Source of the DNA: an uncultured Gammaproteobacteria bacterium
GTDB taxonomy: Bacteria > Pseudomonadota > Gammaproteobacteria > Pseudomonadales > Ketobacteraceae
Assembly: GCA_913063495.1 (NCBI GenBank)
Contig: CAJXXT010000013.1
Span: 1-51,491 of the forward strand
DNA length: 51,491 bases
Direction: 5' to 3'
Positions within the stretch are counted from its first letter, which is position 1, and the number at the start of each line of letters is the position of its first letter. The position numbers and the translations under genes are program-made. The notes under the pieces were generated by a model. The model made no database searches, had not been told where the DNA came from, and was given only the letters and a program-made list of their open reading frames with translations. This document shows positions 1-8,265 of this stretch, in pieces.

Positions 1-1
1 G

Positions 2-334
2 CGTAATGGACGTCTGCGTGCAATTGAAGCTGGGCCCGAAACCGTGAGTGGGTTTATTCGAGTATTTAGTGGAGAAGTATCTCGTGGTGAACAACGTCGG
101 TTACAGTTGCTTGCAGGGGAAGGGCGGCCGGTAAGGTTATTTCCGAGAAGTTTGGATGTTTATTTGTTATCACAACTATCAAATGTGACATTAGGGCAGT
201 TTATGCATGCAAAACAGGTAAGTGCTCATTATGCAAAACACTTTGGTGGCGTGAATATTCGCAATATTCAGGTAGATGGTAAAAGGTTTGAACGTAGTGT
301 TGAGTTTTTGCCTGAGAACGGACGATGCACTTGA
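2..334 (+). CDS. Partial CDS, unrecognised protein (C-terminal part)
   Basis: The frame is open from base 2 of the window to a stop at 332-334, so the true start probably lies upstream. A GTG at 44 is possible but has no clear ribosome binding site. The visible ~110 residues are soluble, basic and without membrane segment or signal peptide, with motifs such as EVSRGEQRRLQLL and HFGGVNIRNIQVDG. I do not recognise the family. It is followed by 156 bp before the next gene on the same strand. Function unknown. Confidence 0.5.
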   Translation, partial: RNGRLRAIEAGPETVSGFIRVFSGEVSRGEQRRLQLLAGEGRPVRLFPRSLDVYLLSQLSNVTLGQFMHAKQVSAHYAKHFGGVNIRNIQVDGKRFERSVEFLPENGRCT

Positions 335-403
335 TGCTTATACAAATAAACCCTCTAAAATCAAACAAATAGACTAGAATTATTGATTATGGAGGTTAGA
401 CAA

Positions 404-442
404 ATGACACGGTATAAGAATCGTTGGATAAAAAGCCTCTAA
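404..442 (+). other. Possible 12-codon minicistron with strong ribosome binding site
   Basis: A GGAGG at 391-395 sits 8 nt before an ATG at 404, and the frame closes after 12 codons (MTRYKNRWIKSL). It lies 48 bp ahead of the next gene. It could be a leader peptide, the relic of a truncated gene, or chance. Only the ribosome binding site and short frame are visible. Confidence 0.2.
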
Positions 443-490
443 GCTGTCCATAGCCAGCATTAAGACGTTTTGTGTATCAGGAGAGCGCTA

Positions 491-1534
491 ATGCAGAGAT
501 TGAAGGTGCAAAGATCAAGGGTTCAAAGATCAATGATCCAGAGACTAATGATTCAGAAATCAAGAGTGCAGGAATTGATAAAGAGTAATATCTGGCGAGT
601 GTGTACCTTTGTGAGTCTGATTGTCGTTGGTTTCGTAGTAACAACCCCGCTGCATGCCGCTGATCGCCCCAATATTCTGATTATGGGTGAGGATGCTGAT
701 AAGGGTACCATTGCACGCGATAGCCAGGTATTTCGCCGAGTGTTAAATGCACTCTCTAATCAACTGCATGATGTTGGATTTGATGTTTTTGATGAAACTG
801 CCGTAACGCTAGAAAATTTTGTTCAGGGACGAGTGCGACGAACCGATGCGGAATTAATTGATATTGCCAAGTCGATTCGACGTCCACCGATTGATGTTGT
901 TGTACTGTTTAGTATCTATTCCAGCACATATCAGCATAGTTATACAAAAAAGGTGAAAGCACGAATAGAGGGGCGTTTGTTGAATGTGCAGACAGGACAA
1001 CGACTCGGAAATGTAGAACTGGATTACCCAGAGGGTTGGAATGCCCCCAAGCAATGTCATCGTGATTGTTTGCTTCGCTCAATAGGCGATCACTCTAAAA
1101 TTATTGCGAATGATGTTGGAAGTATGTTGGCTGAAAAATTGTCATGGATGGTTAACCAAAGTGATAGTTCGGTTTCTCAGGATGTTATCGCATCTCAAGG
1201 TGCTGTTACTTCTCCAGGCGCTGACACATCTCACGGAATCACTGCATACCAACTTATCTTTGATGACTTTACACAACCTGAAGTGATGGAGTTTGAAGAA
1301 TACCTGGTGATATTTTCCGGTTACCAATCGCACCGTATTACGTATGGTGGTGCTACCCGGACAGAGTACTGGTACAAATCGAATATCGGTAATGCCAAGT
1401 TGAGTAGGAATTTGAATAAGTTACTGGAAACGCTAAATATTAGTGGTTTAGTACAAATTTCTGGGAATACCTACACGATTAAAAAGATTAGCTTGCGCCA
1501 TAGCAAACCTGTTCGAAATCCAAGGGATTGGTAA
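491..1534 (+). CDS. Secreted CsgG/FlgT-like envelope protein (tentative)
   Basis: I chose the ATG at 491 because AGGAGAG at 479-485 precedes it by 5 nt; a TTG at 470 is in frame but less likely. The 347-residue product has an unusually long N-region of five degenerate pentapeptide repeats, then a hydrophobic segment ending in PLHA, a plausible signal-peptidase site near residue 56. The mature part (NILIMGEDAD, VFRRVLNALSNQL, IDVVVLFSIYSS, RIEGRLLNVQTGQ) follows the alternating strand/helix order of CsgG, LpoB and the FlgT middle domain. The last ~90 residues form a separate domain of unknown type. It sits 1 bp ahead of the next membrane protein, so they are probably cotranslated. The family call is from fold pattern only. 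Confidence 0.45.
   Translation: MQRLKVQRSRVQRSMIQRLMIQKSRVQELIKSNIWRVCTFVSLIVVGFVVTTPLHAADRPNILIMGEDADKGTIARDSQVFRRVLNALSNQLHDVGFDVFDETAVTLENFVQGRVRRTDAELIDIAKSIRRPPIDVVVLFSIYSSTYQHSYTKKVKARIEGRLLNVQTGQRLGNVELDYPEGWNAPKQCHRDCLLRSIGDHSKIIANDVGSMLAEKLSWMVNQSDSSVSQDVIASQGAVTSPGADTSHGITAYQLIFDDFTQPEVMEFEEYLVIFSGYQSHRITYGGATRTEYWYKSNIGNAKLSRNLNKLLETLNISGLVQISGNTYTIKKISLRHSKPVRNPRDW
500..574 (+). repeat. Five degenerate 15-bp tandem repeats in frame
   Basis: Five consecutive 15-bp units at 500-514, 515-529, 530-544, 545-559 and 560-574 encode LKVQR, SRVQR, SMIQR, LMIQK and SRVQE. The unit keeps the frame and lengthens the positively charged region before the signal-peptide core. Copies differ by several bases, so the expansion is old or under selection. 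Confidence 0.75.
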
Positions 1535-1535
1535 T

Positions 1536-2015
1536 ATGAATGTTACAACCGATACGAATGTCGCAACCGATACGAATGTCGCAACCGACAGTCAAGCAAT
1601 GACAGAAGTTGCTCTTGGGTTAGCGATGGCATTTTTTGCAATGATGATTTTGGCGATGATGTCGATGAGTGTGCCAAGTGAATCAGTTGCTAGCACACCC
1701 TTTAAGGAAGGGGTTAACGTTGTTGTAAATGGTAAGGTGGTAGCGGACGGAGAGGCTGTTGATGATAACGCTAGTGAGGATAACATCATTATATTCTATC
1801 AAGGTCGGTACCTTGATACTGCGTTACAACCCGTAGATGTTACAACGCTTGATGAGGGTCAAGGTGCCGATCAGAGTGTAACAAAACAATATATATTGGC
1901 ATTATCACCCAATTTATCATTAAGTGATGTATTGATCGCTCGCTCACAAATTTCTTCCCCTAACCTTACCATAACCGAATTAGATGAAGCATGGATGACG
2001 CGCCTTGCTTTGTAG
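1536..2015 (+). CDS. Single-pass membrane protein, ExbD/MotB-like layout
   Basis: The 159-residue product has a hydrophilic N-terminus made of a sixfold-codon repeat, one hydrophobic helix at about residues 30-47 (ALGLAMAFFAMMILAMM) and a C-terminal domain with GVNVVVNGKVVADG and NIIIFYQGRYLD. A short cytoplasmic tail, one helix and a compact periplasmic domain resembles ExbD/TolR/MotB proteins, but the helix lacks the conserved Asp of those proton-channel subunits, so it is unlikely to be a normal energy transducer. It starts 1 bp after the previous stop and ends 37 bp before the lytic transglycosylase. Function unknown. Confidence 0.5.
   Translation: MNVTTDTNVATDTNVATDSQAMTEVALGLAMAFFAMMILAMMSMSVPSESVASTPFKEGVNVVVNGKVVADGEAVDDNASEDNIIIFYQGRYLDTALQPVDVTTLDEGQGADQSVTKQYILALSPNLSLSDVLIARSQISSPNLTITELDEAWMTRLAL
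1539..1592 (+). repeat. Three 18-bp tandem repeats at the gene start
   Basis: Units at 1539-1556, 1557-1574 and 1575-1592 encode NVTTDT, NVATDT and NVATDS. Units 1 and 2 differ at two positions and unit 3 diverges at its end. The array starts directly after the initiator codon, so copy-number change would alter only the cytoplasmic tail and stay in frame. Confidence 0.8.
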
Positions 2016-2052
2016 GTAATAGGTTATAGTTTTATCTGATCGGAGAAGATTG

Positions 2053-2856
2053 ATGAGTGCGAACATAAAAAACAAGCAAGTGAGAAATGGTCAGCGGATG
2101 CAATGGTTGGTGATTATTGTTTTTGTTGTATTAACGGCATTGAGCAACCACAGTTTTGCTCGTTTCAGCTTAGATCGGGATACCGTGAAGGACATTGTGG
2201 TGGAAGAGGCCAGATTACAGGGTGTTGACCCTGCATTGGCATTAGCTGTCGCGCAGGTAGAATCGAACTTTGATCCCAATGTTGTTAGTCATAAAGGGGC
2301 GCGAGGGGTCATGCAGATTATGCCAAAAACGGCTCGTGATGAGTTTGGTATTAACCCTACATTGTTATTTGATGCTCGTACCAACATAAGAACAGGCGTC
2401 ACTTTTTTAAAACAACTACAGAACCGTTATGGCAATGTGGAATTTGCGTTATCTCATTATAATGGCGGATCTCGGGTAACAAGGCCCGATGGCAGCTATC
2501 AGGTTATTCCCGTGACCAGAGGGTATGTGGATAAGGTATTATCAAAAATGAAAACCTTTCAAAAGTATAAAGATCCCTCTTGGCTCGCCTATACTCCTGT
2601 TTATACACCCACTTCTACGCCTAGTTATAGTGATATAAAGGAAAAGGCGAAAGAAAGCCTTGAGATACAGTCCAAACTTTACCGGTTAAGACAAAAAAAT
2701 ATGCACTTAGCAAAGGTCGTTAATACACGTGTAGACCCTTATTTAGCGGGTTATCAATCTACCCACGTTAGGCGTACTCAGGGTAAGGGGTATACGTCAA
2801 ATCAAAGTGAAAGGCGACAGCAGGTATTACAGTGGGAAAGTGTTTATGAGCGTTAG
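2053..2856 (+). CDS. Lytic transglycosylase, SLT domain (family 1-like)
   Basis: The 267-residue protein should cleave the MurNAc-GlcNAc bond of peptidoglycan in the periplasm. ATG at 2053 is chosen over an in-frame TTG at 2050 because GGAGAA at 2042-2047 is well placed. A hydrophobic signal segment (residues ~17-36, ending HSFA) is followed by the SLT domain: VAQVESNFDP with catalytic Glu70, KGARGVMQIMPKTA, and ALSHYNGGSRV in place of the usual AYNAG. The C-terminal ~100 residues are basic and Tyr-rich with no recognised domain. Dedicated transglycosylases often open the wall for secretion systems, pili or flagella, which fits the envelope genes on either side. It is 11 bp from the next gene. 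Confidence 0.9.
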   Translation: MSANIKNKQVRNGQRMQWLVIIVFVVLTALSNHSFARFSLDRDTVKDIVVEEARLQGVDPALALAVAQVESNFDPNVVSHKGARGVMQIMPKTARDEFGINPTLLFDARTNIRTGVTFLKQLQNRYGNVEFALSHYNGGSRVTRPDGSYQVIPVTRGYVDKVLSKMKTFQKYKDPSWLAYTPVYTPTSTPSYSDIKEKAKESLEIQSKLYRLRQKNMHLAKVVNTRVDPYLAGYQSTHVRRTQGKGYTSNQSERRQQVLQWESVYER

Positions 2857-2867
2857 GTTATGATGTT

Positions 2868-4469
2868 ATGTCGTTAGCACTGTATGGGGTCAGTGCTGAG
2901 CTTATTGCAGGAATTGACGGGTTGCGAGAAGCCCCTGGGATCAGTGGGCCTAAATATAGACAAAAAGATATCGATAACCTTTCCCAAATGATTTTATGCA
3001 GGAATTATGGGAAGGCTACGCTAGAATTAAGTTATCTTTTGCTAGCAGTTTTCTTGTGTAAGCAGACGAAAAAGGGCTCAACACAAAAAGTATGGCTGGA
3101 TTTTTTTTGGTTAGAGGAGGCGATAACTCCCAAGCGTTTTCGGGCGGCATTTGATGACATTCCTGAATCCGTACAGCCCTATTTGTCGCTTAATGAGCAA
3201 GGTCTAACGATACGTTTGTTGAATGGTGAGTTTAGCCTGTCGCCAACACGGATTGCTACGCTAGCCAGCTTTTTAGAATTTTTAGTCTATGTTGATCCCG
3301 CCGTGTTACAGCAGGGTGCGTTGTTTGACCTGGGTGGCGAGATTCCTCCCTCAAAATACGAATCTATATACGAACCTATAGCCAAAACATTAGCGTCAAA
3401 TTTGCAGAAAATACTGTATCGGTATTTAGCCGATCATTTACAACCTGCTCAGCAACAGCGACGGTTTCGACACTTGTGGGCTTGGTTATCTGAGTATCAG
3501 AATCGTCAGGGGCAGGAAAGTAATATAGCGATTAATGATGCGGTTATTTTAACGTTTTGGAAACAGGCTACAGAAGGGAATGATGATTCGTTAGGATTTC
3601 GTCGATATCGAACCGTTGCAGAGAATTTCTTTGACCTGCGGGTTGCGATGCAGTGTGTTGAGGCTCAGCAGAATGTGACTCATAGTATGGATATTGAGTT
3701 ACCACCCGAGGTATTGCAACAAGTACTCACTACATCCGATGGTGATTGTCTTGATGTTACCCCATTAACGAAAACCCCAAAATTTTTGACAAAGCAGCAA
3801 GCAGAAACCTGCCAGCCTATTACTGAGGTGGGTGATACAGCATCTGTGATGGCATTAACCATTATGAGAATGCGATGTTTTGGTGATTGGCAAGCAAGTC
3901 TGGTACAGGCGTTACGAAACAAAAGTAACGATCATCTCAGGGAATTGCTCTCAGATGAAAAACAGGTATTAACCTATTCTGAGTATCGAAAAGAGATAAT
4001 ACAGCTACAGAAGGCTTTTGAACAAGCCAGCGCCAGTGGTCTTCATGTTTTGTTGCACTGCCAGGTGGCTGAGGCTTTTGGTTTGGTATTACAACGGCTA
4101 GATGAAGTGGCCTTGAAGAACGTTCGAGATATATTGTCGGTGTGTTTTGATGGGGAGCCTTCAGCGTTATCTACTGAAGTCGCGATATTAGCGCATTGGC
4201 CTGACTTGTTGTTGCGAGTTCCTGCGCTAAACCATCTTGTTCAACAGTTTCAAAAAGCCTTTAAAGCGAATAATCGACAAGGTTTTAAAGTGTTGTCTGA
4301 AAATATGGATGGAGATGTCTATTTAGACGGGGTGCAACGATTAGATAGTGTTCTTCTATGTTGTGACAAATATTTACATCGGTTAGATCAGAGCAATGAA
4401 ACGGAATTCCCCTCTGATCTTTCCATATTCAAAAGTGGGTTTAATGCATTGTATGGAGATCGTTTATGA
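2868..4469 (+). CDS. Unrecognised 533-residue cytoplasmic protein
   Basis: There is no signal peptide or membrane helix, and the sequence looks mainly helical. Notable stretches are KVWLDFFWLEEAITPKRFR, GFRRYRTVAENFFDLR near the middle and LTIMRMRCFGDWQASLVQAL in the second half. I do not recognise the family. It overlaps the next gene by 4 bp (ATGA), implying translational coupling, and is followed by the Lon-like membrane protein, so the three probably act together. An adaptor or regulatory role is inference only. Confidence 0.7.
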   Translation: MSLALYGVSAELIAGIDGLREAPGISGPKYRQKDIDNLSQMILCRNYGKATLELSYLLLAVFLCKQTKKGSTQKVWLDFFWLEEAITPKRFRAAFDDIPESVQPYLSLNEQGLTIRLLNGEFSLSPTRIATLASFLEFLVYVDPAVLQQGALFDLGGEIPPSKYESIYEPIAKTLASNLQKILYRYLADHLQPAQQQRRFRHLWAWLSEYQNRQGQESNIAINDAVILTFWKQATEGNDDSLGFRRYRTVAENFFDLRVAMQCVEAQQNVTHSMDIELPPEVLQQVLTTSDGDCLDVTPLTKTPKFLTKQQAETCQPITEVGDTASVMALTIMRMRCFGDWQASLVQALRNKSNDHLRELLSDEKQVLTYSEYRKEIIQLQKAFEQASASGLHVLLHCQVAEAFGLVLQRLDEVALKNVRDILSVCFDGEPSALSTEVAILAHWPDLLLRVPALNHLVQQFQKAFKANNRQGFKVLSENMDGDVYLDGVQRLDSVLLCCDKYLHRLDQSNETEFPSDLSIFKSGFNALYGDRL

Positions 4470-5029
4470 CCGGTATTGTTGAAAACACAGTCGAAACCGT
4501 ATTTGTTACATTACAGGCTCTCAGGGGAATAAGGACTGGTAACGCTGTTGTTAATTCAGCGGTTAGATCCGCTTCGCCTGTTATGTTTGGAGAGCTTGTT
4601 CACTATGTACATGGTACTGCAGAAGTTGATGAAGACAGAGTGAAGGCTGCAATATGTACGGATCTGACATTGCGCCGTCAGTTTAATAACTTGCTAAACA
4701 GTTCACGTGTAGCTACCGCGCCAAGTCAGGCTCAGGCTGCAAGTGGTGAGCCTGTTTCTGGTTTGACGCAGCGTAAAACGCGTGCATTTACATTGCTCTT
4801 TAAACCGTCACGAGCCAACGCAGATCAGATCTATATTTTGCTTTCTGTTCATGCAGAGTCAGGAATGGCTGATGGCCACCGGCCAGTGATTATCGCAAGC
4901 CTAGCATCAGAGGTCGGGCGTTTACAGTTTCCTCCGTTAAAGGATCAAAGCGCTCAGCTGTTGTTGGGTGTTGAGGATCAACGGTTAGTCATCGCCCAAA
5001 ATGCAGATGCGGAATTGAGTTTGATTTAA
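4466..5029 (+). CDS. Unrecognised 187-residue protein coupled to its neighbours
   Basis: The ATG overlaps the previous stop by 4 bp. The product is soluble, with an N-terminal helical half (VDEDRVKAAICTDLTLRRQF), an Ala/Gln/Ser-rich linker near residues 85-95, and a C-terminal half rich in predicted strands (AFTLLFKPSR, RPVIIASLASEVGRLQFPP, LLLGVEDQRLVIAQN). Two compact domains on a flexible linker are suggested. No catalytic motif is visible and I do not recognise the family. The next gene begins 19 bp downstream. Confidence 0.65.
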   Translation: MTGIVENTVETVFVTLQALRGIRTGNAVVNSAVRSASPVMFGELVHYVHGTAEVDEDRVKAAICTDLTLRRQFNNLLNSSRVATAPSQAQAASGEPVSGLTQRKTRAFTLLFKPSRANADQIYILLSVHAESGMADGHRPVIIASLASEVGRLQFPPLKDQSAQLLLGVEDQRLVIAQNADAELSLI

Positions 5030-5048
5030 TACAGCTATACTGGATGGT

Positions 5049-6236
5049 ATGCAGACTTTTATTTATATCGCAACAACACAAGGCCCAGTGCGAGTTCAGG
5101 CTATTACTGAAGAAGACCCTGATATTAAGTCGGTGGTATGTCTCGATGGGTTGGCAGAACCGTTAGCGATTAGTGACCGATACCATGATTTTGTTAAAAA
5201 GGGCACAGGGCTCATTCACCGAGAATTTGGTCATGGTAGTTATCGGGTGGATGTTGGTAAGCCCATTGATCGGGGGGATAGCTGGCAGTTAGGGTTATAT
5301 TGTGCTCATGTTTTACACAAGAATAATTTACTGTGCAATGAACTTCCTAAAAGGGGAGACCGGGTAGTTATTGTTACGGGAAGAGTAAAAAGTAATGGTG
5401 AAATAACGGCAGTTGATAAGATTCCCGAGAAGAGTGAATCCGCAGCGAAGCAGGTTACGCAATGGCGAAATTTGGGATGTGATGTTGTTGGTTTTTTCCC
5501 AGAAAAGCAGTTAATCGAACCCCATTGTTTGATTGAGGATGATCAATATTATTCAGGTATACATTACCTCAATAATATTGATGAAATACCCAGACTACTT
5601 ATGATTGATAAAAAAGAGTCAGCACAAAGCCAAGTGAAAAAAATAGGGTTTGTGATGGGTATTGTATGTTTGTCACTTATTATTAGTTATTTCTCTGTGA
5701 ATCAAGGATATGAAGGTGTCTATAGACTAGATGTGCGAAAGGGAACGGGTACAAAGGAGCGTGTTGTAAAGCGTGTGGTGCAAGGTGAGGGTAGTGATAA
5801 TGCGTTAACATTGATTGTTCATATTGCAGATGAAGGCGCCGGTTGTGGGCAAGGTGCACAAAAGATAACCCCTGTTGTAAGTGATTATTGGTTTGAGACT
5901 GTATCTTTTGATAGGTTATGTAGGGTGGAGTATCGGGCAAATTCGACAGAATTTCTTTTTGCATTTTCATTGGATAGATTAGGGATGATTGCTTTGGAGC
6001 GCAACCACAATGTCTGGAGTGTTCCTCTACCACTAGATCAACGTAGTGACAGGAGCTACGTATTAATAACACTCCTTGGTGAAGGTCGCGCCGATTTTGA
6101 GGTGATATTACAAAAACAGTTGCTTAGATGGGGTTTGCTAGGGAAAGGGATTCGATTGTCTGATGTATCTACTTGGATCAAAAAACAATCAATAAAGGCC
6201 GATGTCTATGGTCATGTCTTGTCAAAAGGTAAATAA
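5049..6236 (+). CDS. Membrane-anchored protein with Lon-like (S16) domain
   Basis: Residues ~1-185 follow the Lon proteolytic-domain pattern: DRGDSWQLGLYCAHVL (compare GDSAG with the catalytic Ser; here Ser78), VVIVTGRVKSNGEITAV (compare the T-G-E strand), IPEKSESAAKQV (compare LKEKLLAA) and CDVVGFFPE. Aligned on the EK pair, the usual catalytic Lys falls on Pro126, with Lys124 and Lys128 two residues either side, so activity is uncertain. There is no AAA+ ATPase. One transmembrane helix follows at ~200-216 after KK, then a ~180-residue C-terminal domain with two Cys, probably periplasmic. It may be a membrane protease or inactive sensor working with the two preceding genes. The S16 call is from motif order only. 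Confidence 0.55.
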   Translation: MQTFIYIATTQGPVRVQAITEEDPDIKSVVCLDGLAEPLAISDRYHDFVKKGTGLIHREFGHGSYRVDVGKPIDRGDSWQLGLYCAHVLHKNNLLCNELPKRGDRVVIVTGRVKSNGEITAVDKIPEKSESAAKQVTQWRNLGCDVVGFFPEKQLIEPHCLIEDDQYYSGIHYLNNIDEIPRLLMIDKKESAQSQVKKIGFVMGIVCLSLIISYFSVNQGYEGVYRLDVRKGTGTKERVVKRVVQGEGSDNALTLIVHIADEGAGCGQGAQKITPVVSDYWFETVSFDRLCRVEYRANSTEFLFAFSLDRLGMIALERNHNVWSVPLPLDQRSDRSYVLITLLGEGRADFEVILQKQLLRWGLLGKGIRLSDVSTWIKKQSIKADVYGHVLSKGK

Positions 6237-6297
6237 CATCTCGATTTGAATTTATTGTCTATAATAGGGATATAAAAATAAGCATTATAGGTGTTAA

Positions 6298-8247
6298 GTG
6301 TCAGATTCTAAACGACTAATGTTGGGGCAATTTGGTTTTTTAGTGGCGTTAAGTTGCTGCTATTTTGTGGTTGTTTGGCCTGGTATGCATGGGCCGCACG
6401 TTCTTGATGACTGGTGGAACTTACAGTCGTTAGCAGATATTACAACTTGGCGAGAAATTTGGACATATACATTTTCAGGCACGGCTGGGTCGCTCGGTAG
6501 GCCTGTAACTTTGTTCACTTTTGCATTGCAGGCTGAGTCTTGGGGGGTAAGTACCTTTCCGTTTAAACTTGTTAATACAAGTATTCATCTATTGAATTGT
6601 TTTTTACTATATATGTGTGCATACCTGTGTGCATCCCTAATAGGGGTGGTAGGAAAAAAACGGTTATTGTTTGCCTCTCTATGTGCATGCCTTTGGGTTT
6701 TTCTACCTATCCATACAACAACTATTTTTTATGTTGTTCAGCGTATGACGTTGTTATCTGGAACCTTCACGTTACTAGGGATTTTAGGGTTTTTATATGG
6801 AGTTGTTATCAGTCAAAGAGGTACGGATAAGTCCGGGTTGTTGATTGCTAGTTTAGGTATGATAGCAGGGTACTTTTTTGGTGTTTTTAGTAAAGAAAAT
6901 GCCATCATGTTAGGTGTTTTTGTAGCTGTACTTTATGTATCTATTGTTCGTGGACAGTTAACAAGCAACCGCCGATTGTGGGATTCTTGGATTCTTGTTT
7001 TTGCAGTGTTTCCACTGATACTGCTGTTTACTTATATCAGTTGGGGTGGGAAGTTTTTAAAAGGGTATGGTCATCGGGAGTTTACCCTGATGGAACGATT
7101 ACTGACTGAATCTCGAATATTATGGGATTATTTTTTCAAAATAATTATTCCCAGTCCAGAACGAATTAATATATACAATGACGATTATCAAATTTCCAGA
7201 GGGTTGTTTGATCCAGTCAGTACGGTGGTGTCAGGTTTTTTTTGGTTGATATTGTTGGGGTTAAGCTGGGCATATAGATTACGGTTTCCATTTTTTCTCC
7301 TCGCAATATCATGGTTTATTGGCGGACACATACTTGAATCAACATTTTTACCCTTGGAGTTGTACTTTGAACACCGAAATTACATACCGAGTGTTGGCGT
7401 TATTATCGCAGGAGTATGGGGGCTGTTTTATGTATGGGGTAGGGTCGAACTCAACGGAAAAACATTCACTAAAATTGCTTCATTGACCTTGTTGGCAGTT
7501 TATATGATATGGCATGTTGGTGTCTTTTACACAGAAACACAAACATGGAAGAATAGGTCGACACTGAATGTATCGGCGTTAAAGGATCGACCTTTTTCAT
7601 TTCGAGTAAATCAGGCTGCAGCGGGATATTTGGCGGACAAAGGGGATATTCAGCAGGCAACGTATCTTTTGTATGCGTTGGATAAGCATTGGCCGGGATA
7701 TCCGAGTACTTACGTATATTTATTGTATGTTCAATGTGTTGACAGTAACGTTGTTATTCCTAGCCACGAGGAATTGAAAGAGCGCTTCACTAAAGGGCGT
7801 TACGATGATATTTTAGCGAGTAAATTATTTTTTAACATACAGAAGATTAAACAGCGAGGTGCATGTCCAAAATTAAGTTGGGGAGATTTCAGGTATTGGG
7901 TGTCAGCGTTAATGAGCAATCCAAACTTCCCGAAATATGGGCCAAAACAGAATTTTCTGAAATTACTGATGATAAGTTACATTACGGAAGGTGACTATTC
8001 GTCTGCTGTAGCTGTTCTTGATGGCATTAAATTTTCGGAGCTTAGGTTAAGCACAATAAGATTGAAAATGGAAATATTGATGTTGCAAAATCGAGATGAT
8101 GAGGCTTTGTTGTTAATTCGTAAGGTGTATGATCGGTTTAAAGGGAAAATAAGGCTGTGGGGAGCTCAGGGCCATTATTTTGAGAATGCAGAACAAGAAA
8201 TATTGGATAAAAAAGGAAAAATAAAACGCTTATATGAATTGAATTAG
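6298..8247 (+). CDS. GT-C-type membrane glycosyltransferase with TPR-like tail
   Basis: The 649-residue protein starts at GTG 6298, with AGG five bases upstream. About ten hydrophobic helices cover residues 10-415, and a soluble helical region with TPR character follows (~420-649). The first loop has HVLDDWWNLQ (Asp37-Asp38), the position of the acidic catalytic motif in GT-C enzymes that use polyprenyl-phosphate sugars, and GSLGRPVTLFTFAL downstream resembles TMTC/PMT-like proteins. These act at the periplasmic face. Because it sits beside a fimbrial locus it may glycosylate a pilin or usher component, but a polysaccharide role is equally possible. Its stop lies inside a perfect inverted repeat shared with the convergent neighbour. 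Confidence 0.65.
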   Translation: MSDSKRLMLGQFGFLVALSCCYFVVVWPGMHGPHVLDDWWNLQSLADITTWREIWTYTFSGTAGSLGRPVTLFTFALQAESWGVSTFPFKLVNTSIHLLNCFLLYMCAYLCASLIGVVGKKRLLFASLCACLWVFLPIHTTTIFYVVQRMTLLSGTFTLLGILGFLYGVVISQRGTDKSGLLIASLGMIAGYFFGVFSKENAIMLGVFVAVLYVSIVRGQLTSNRRLWDSWILVFAVFPLILLFTYISWGGKFLKGYGHREFTLMERLLTESRILWDYFFKIIIPSPERINIYNDDYQISRGLFDPVSTVVSGFFWLILLGLSWAYRLRFPFFLLAISWFIGGHILESTFLPLELYFEHRNYIPSVGVIIAGVWGLFYVWGRVELNGKTFTKIASLTLLAVYMIWHVGVFYTETQTWKNRSTLNVSALKDRPFSFRVNQAAAGYLADKGDIQQATYLLYALDKHWPGYPSTYVYLLYVQCVDSNVVIPSHEELKERFTKGRYDDILASKLFFNIQKIKQRGACPKLSWGDFRYWVSALMSNPNFPKYGPKQNFLKLLMISYITEGDYSSAVAVLDGIKFSELRLSTIRLKMEILMLQNRDDEALLLIRKVYDRFKGKIRLWGAQGHYFENAEQEILDKKGKIKRLYELN

Positions 8248-8265
8248 GGATAATTCAATTCATAT
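8232..8265. terminator. Perfect 15-bp hairpin shared by two convergent genes
   Basis: Bases 8232-8246 and 8251-8265 are perfect reverse complements separated by a GGGA loop. The repeat includes the last codons and stop of the + strand glycosyltransferase and of the - strand gene ending at 8255. It is AT-rich and lacks a strong U-run on either side, so it is not a textbook intrinsic terminator, but its place suggests a bidirectional terminator or 3'-end stabiliser. Confidence 0.6.

Noticed and set aside
3101-3108. T8 run, and a similar T8 at 7236-7243, as slippage sites
   Set aside because: T runs of this length are common in AT-rich genes and both encode ordinary Phe-Phe pairs.
5683-6072. 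129-codon open frame on the minus strand
   Set aside because: It is antisense to the C-terminal part of the Lon-like gene, is His/Tyr-rich with no domain pattern, and has no ribosome binding site.
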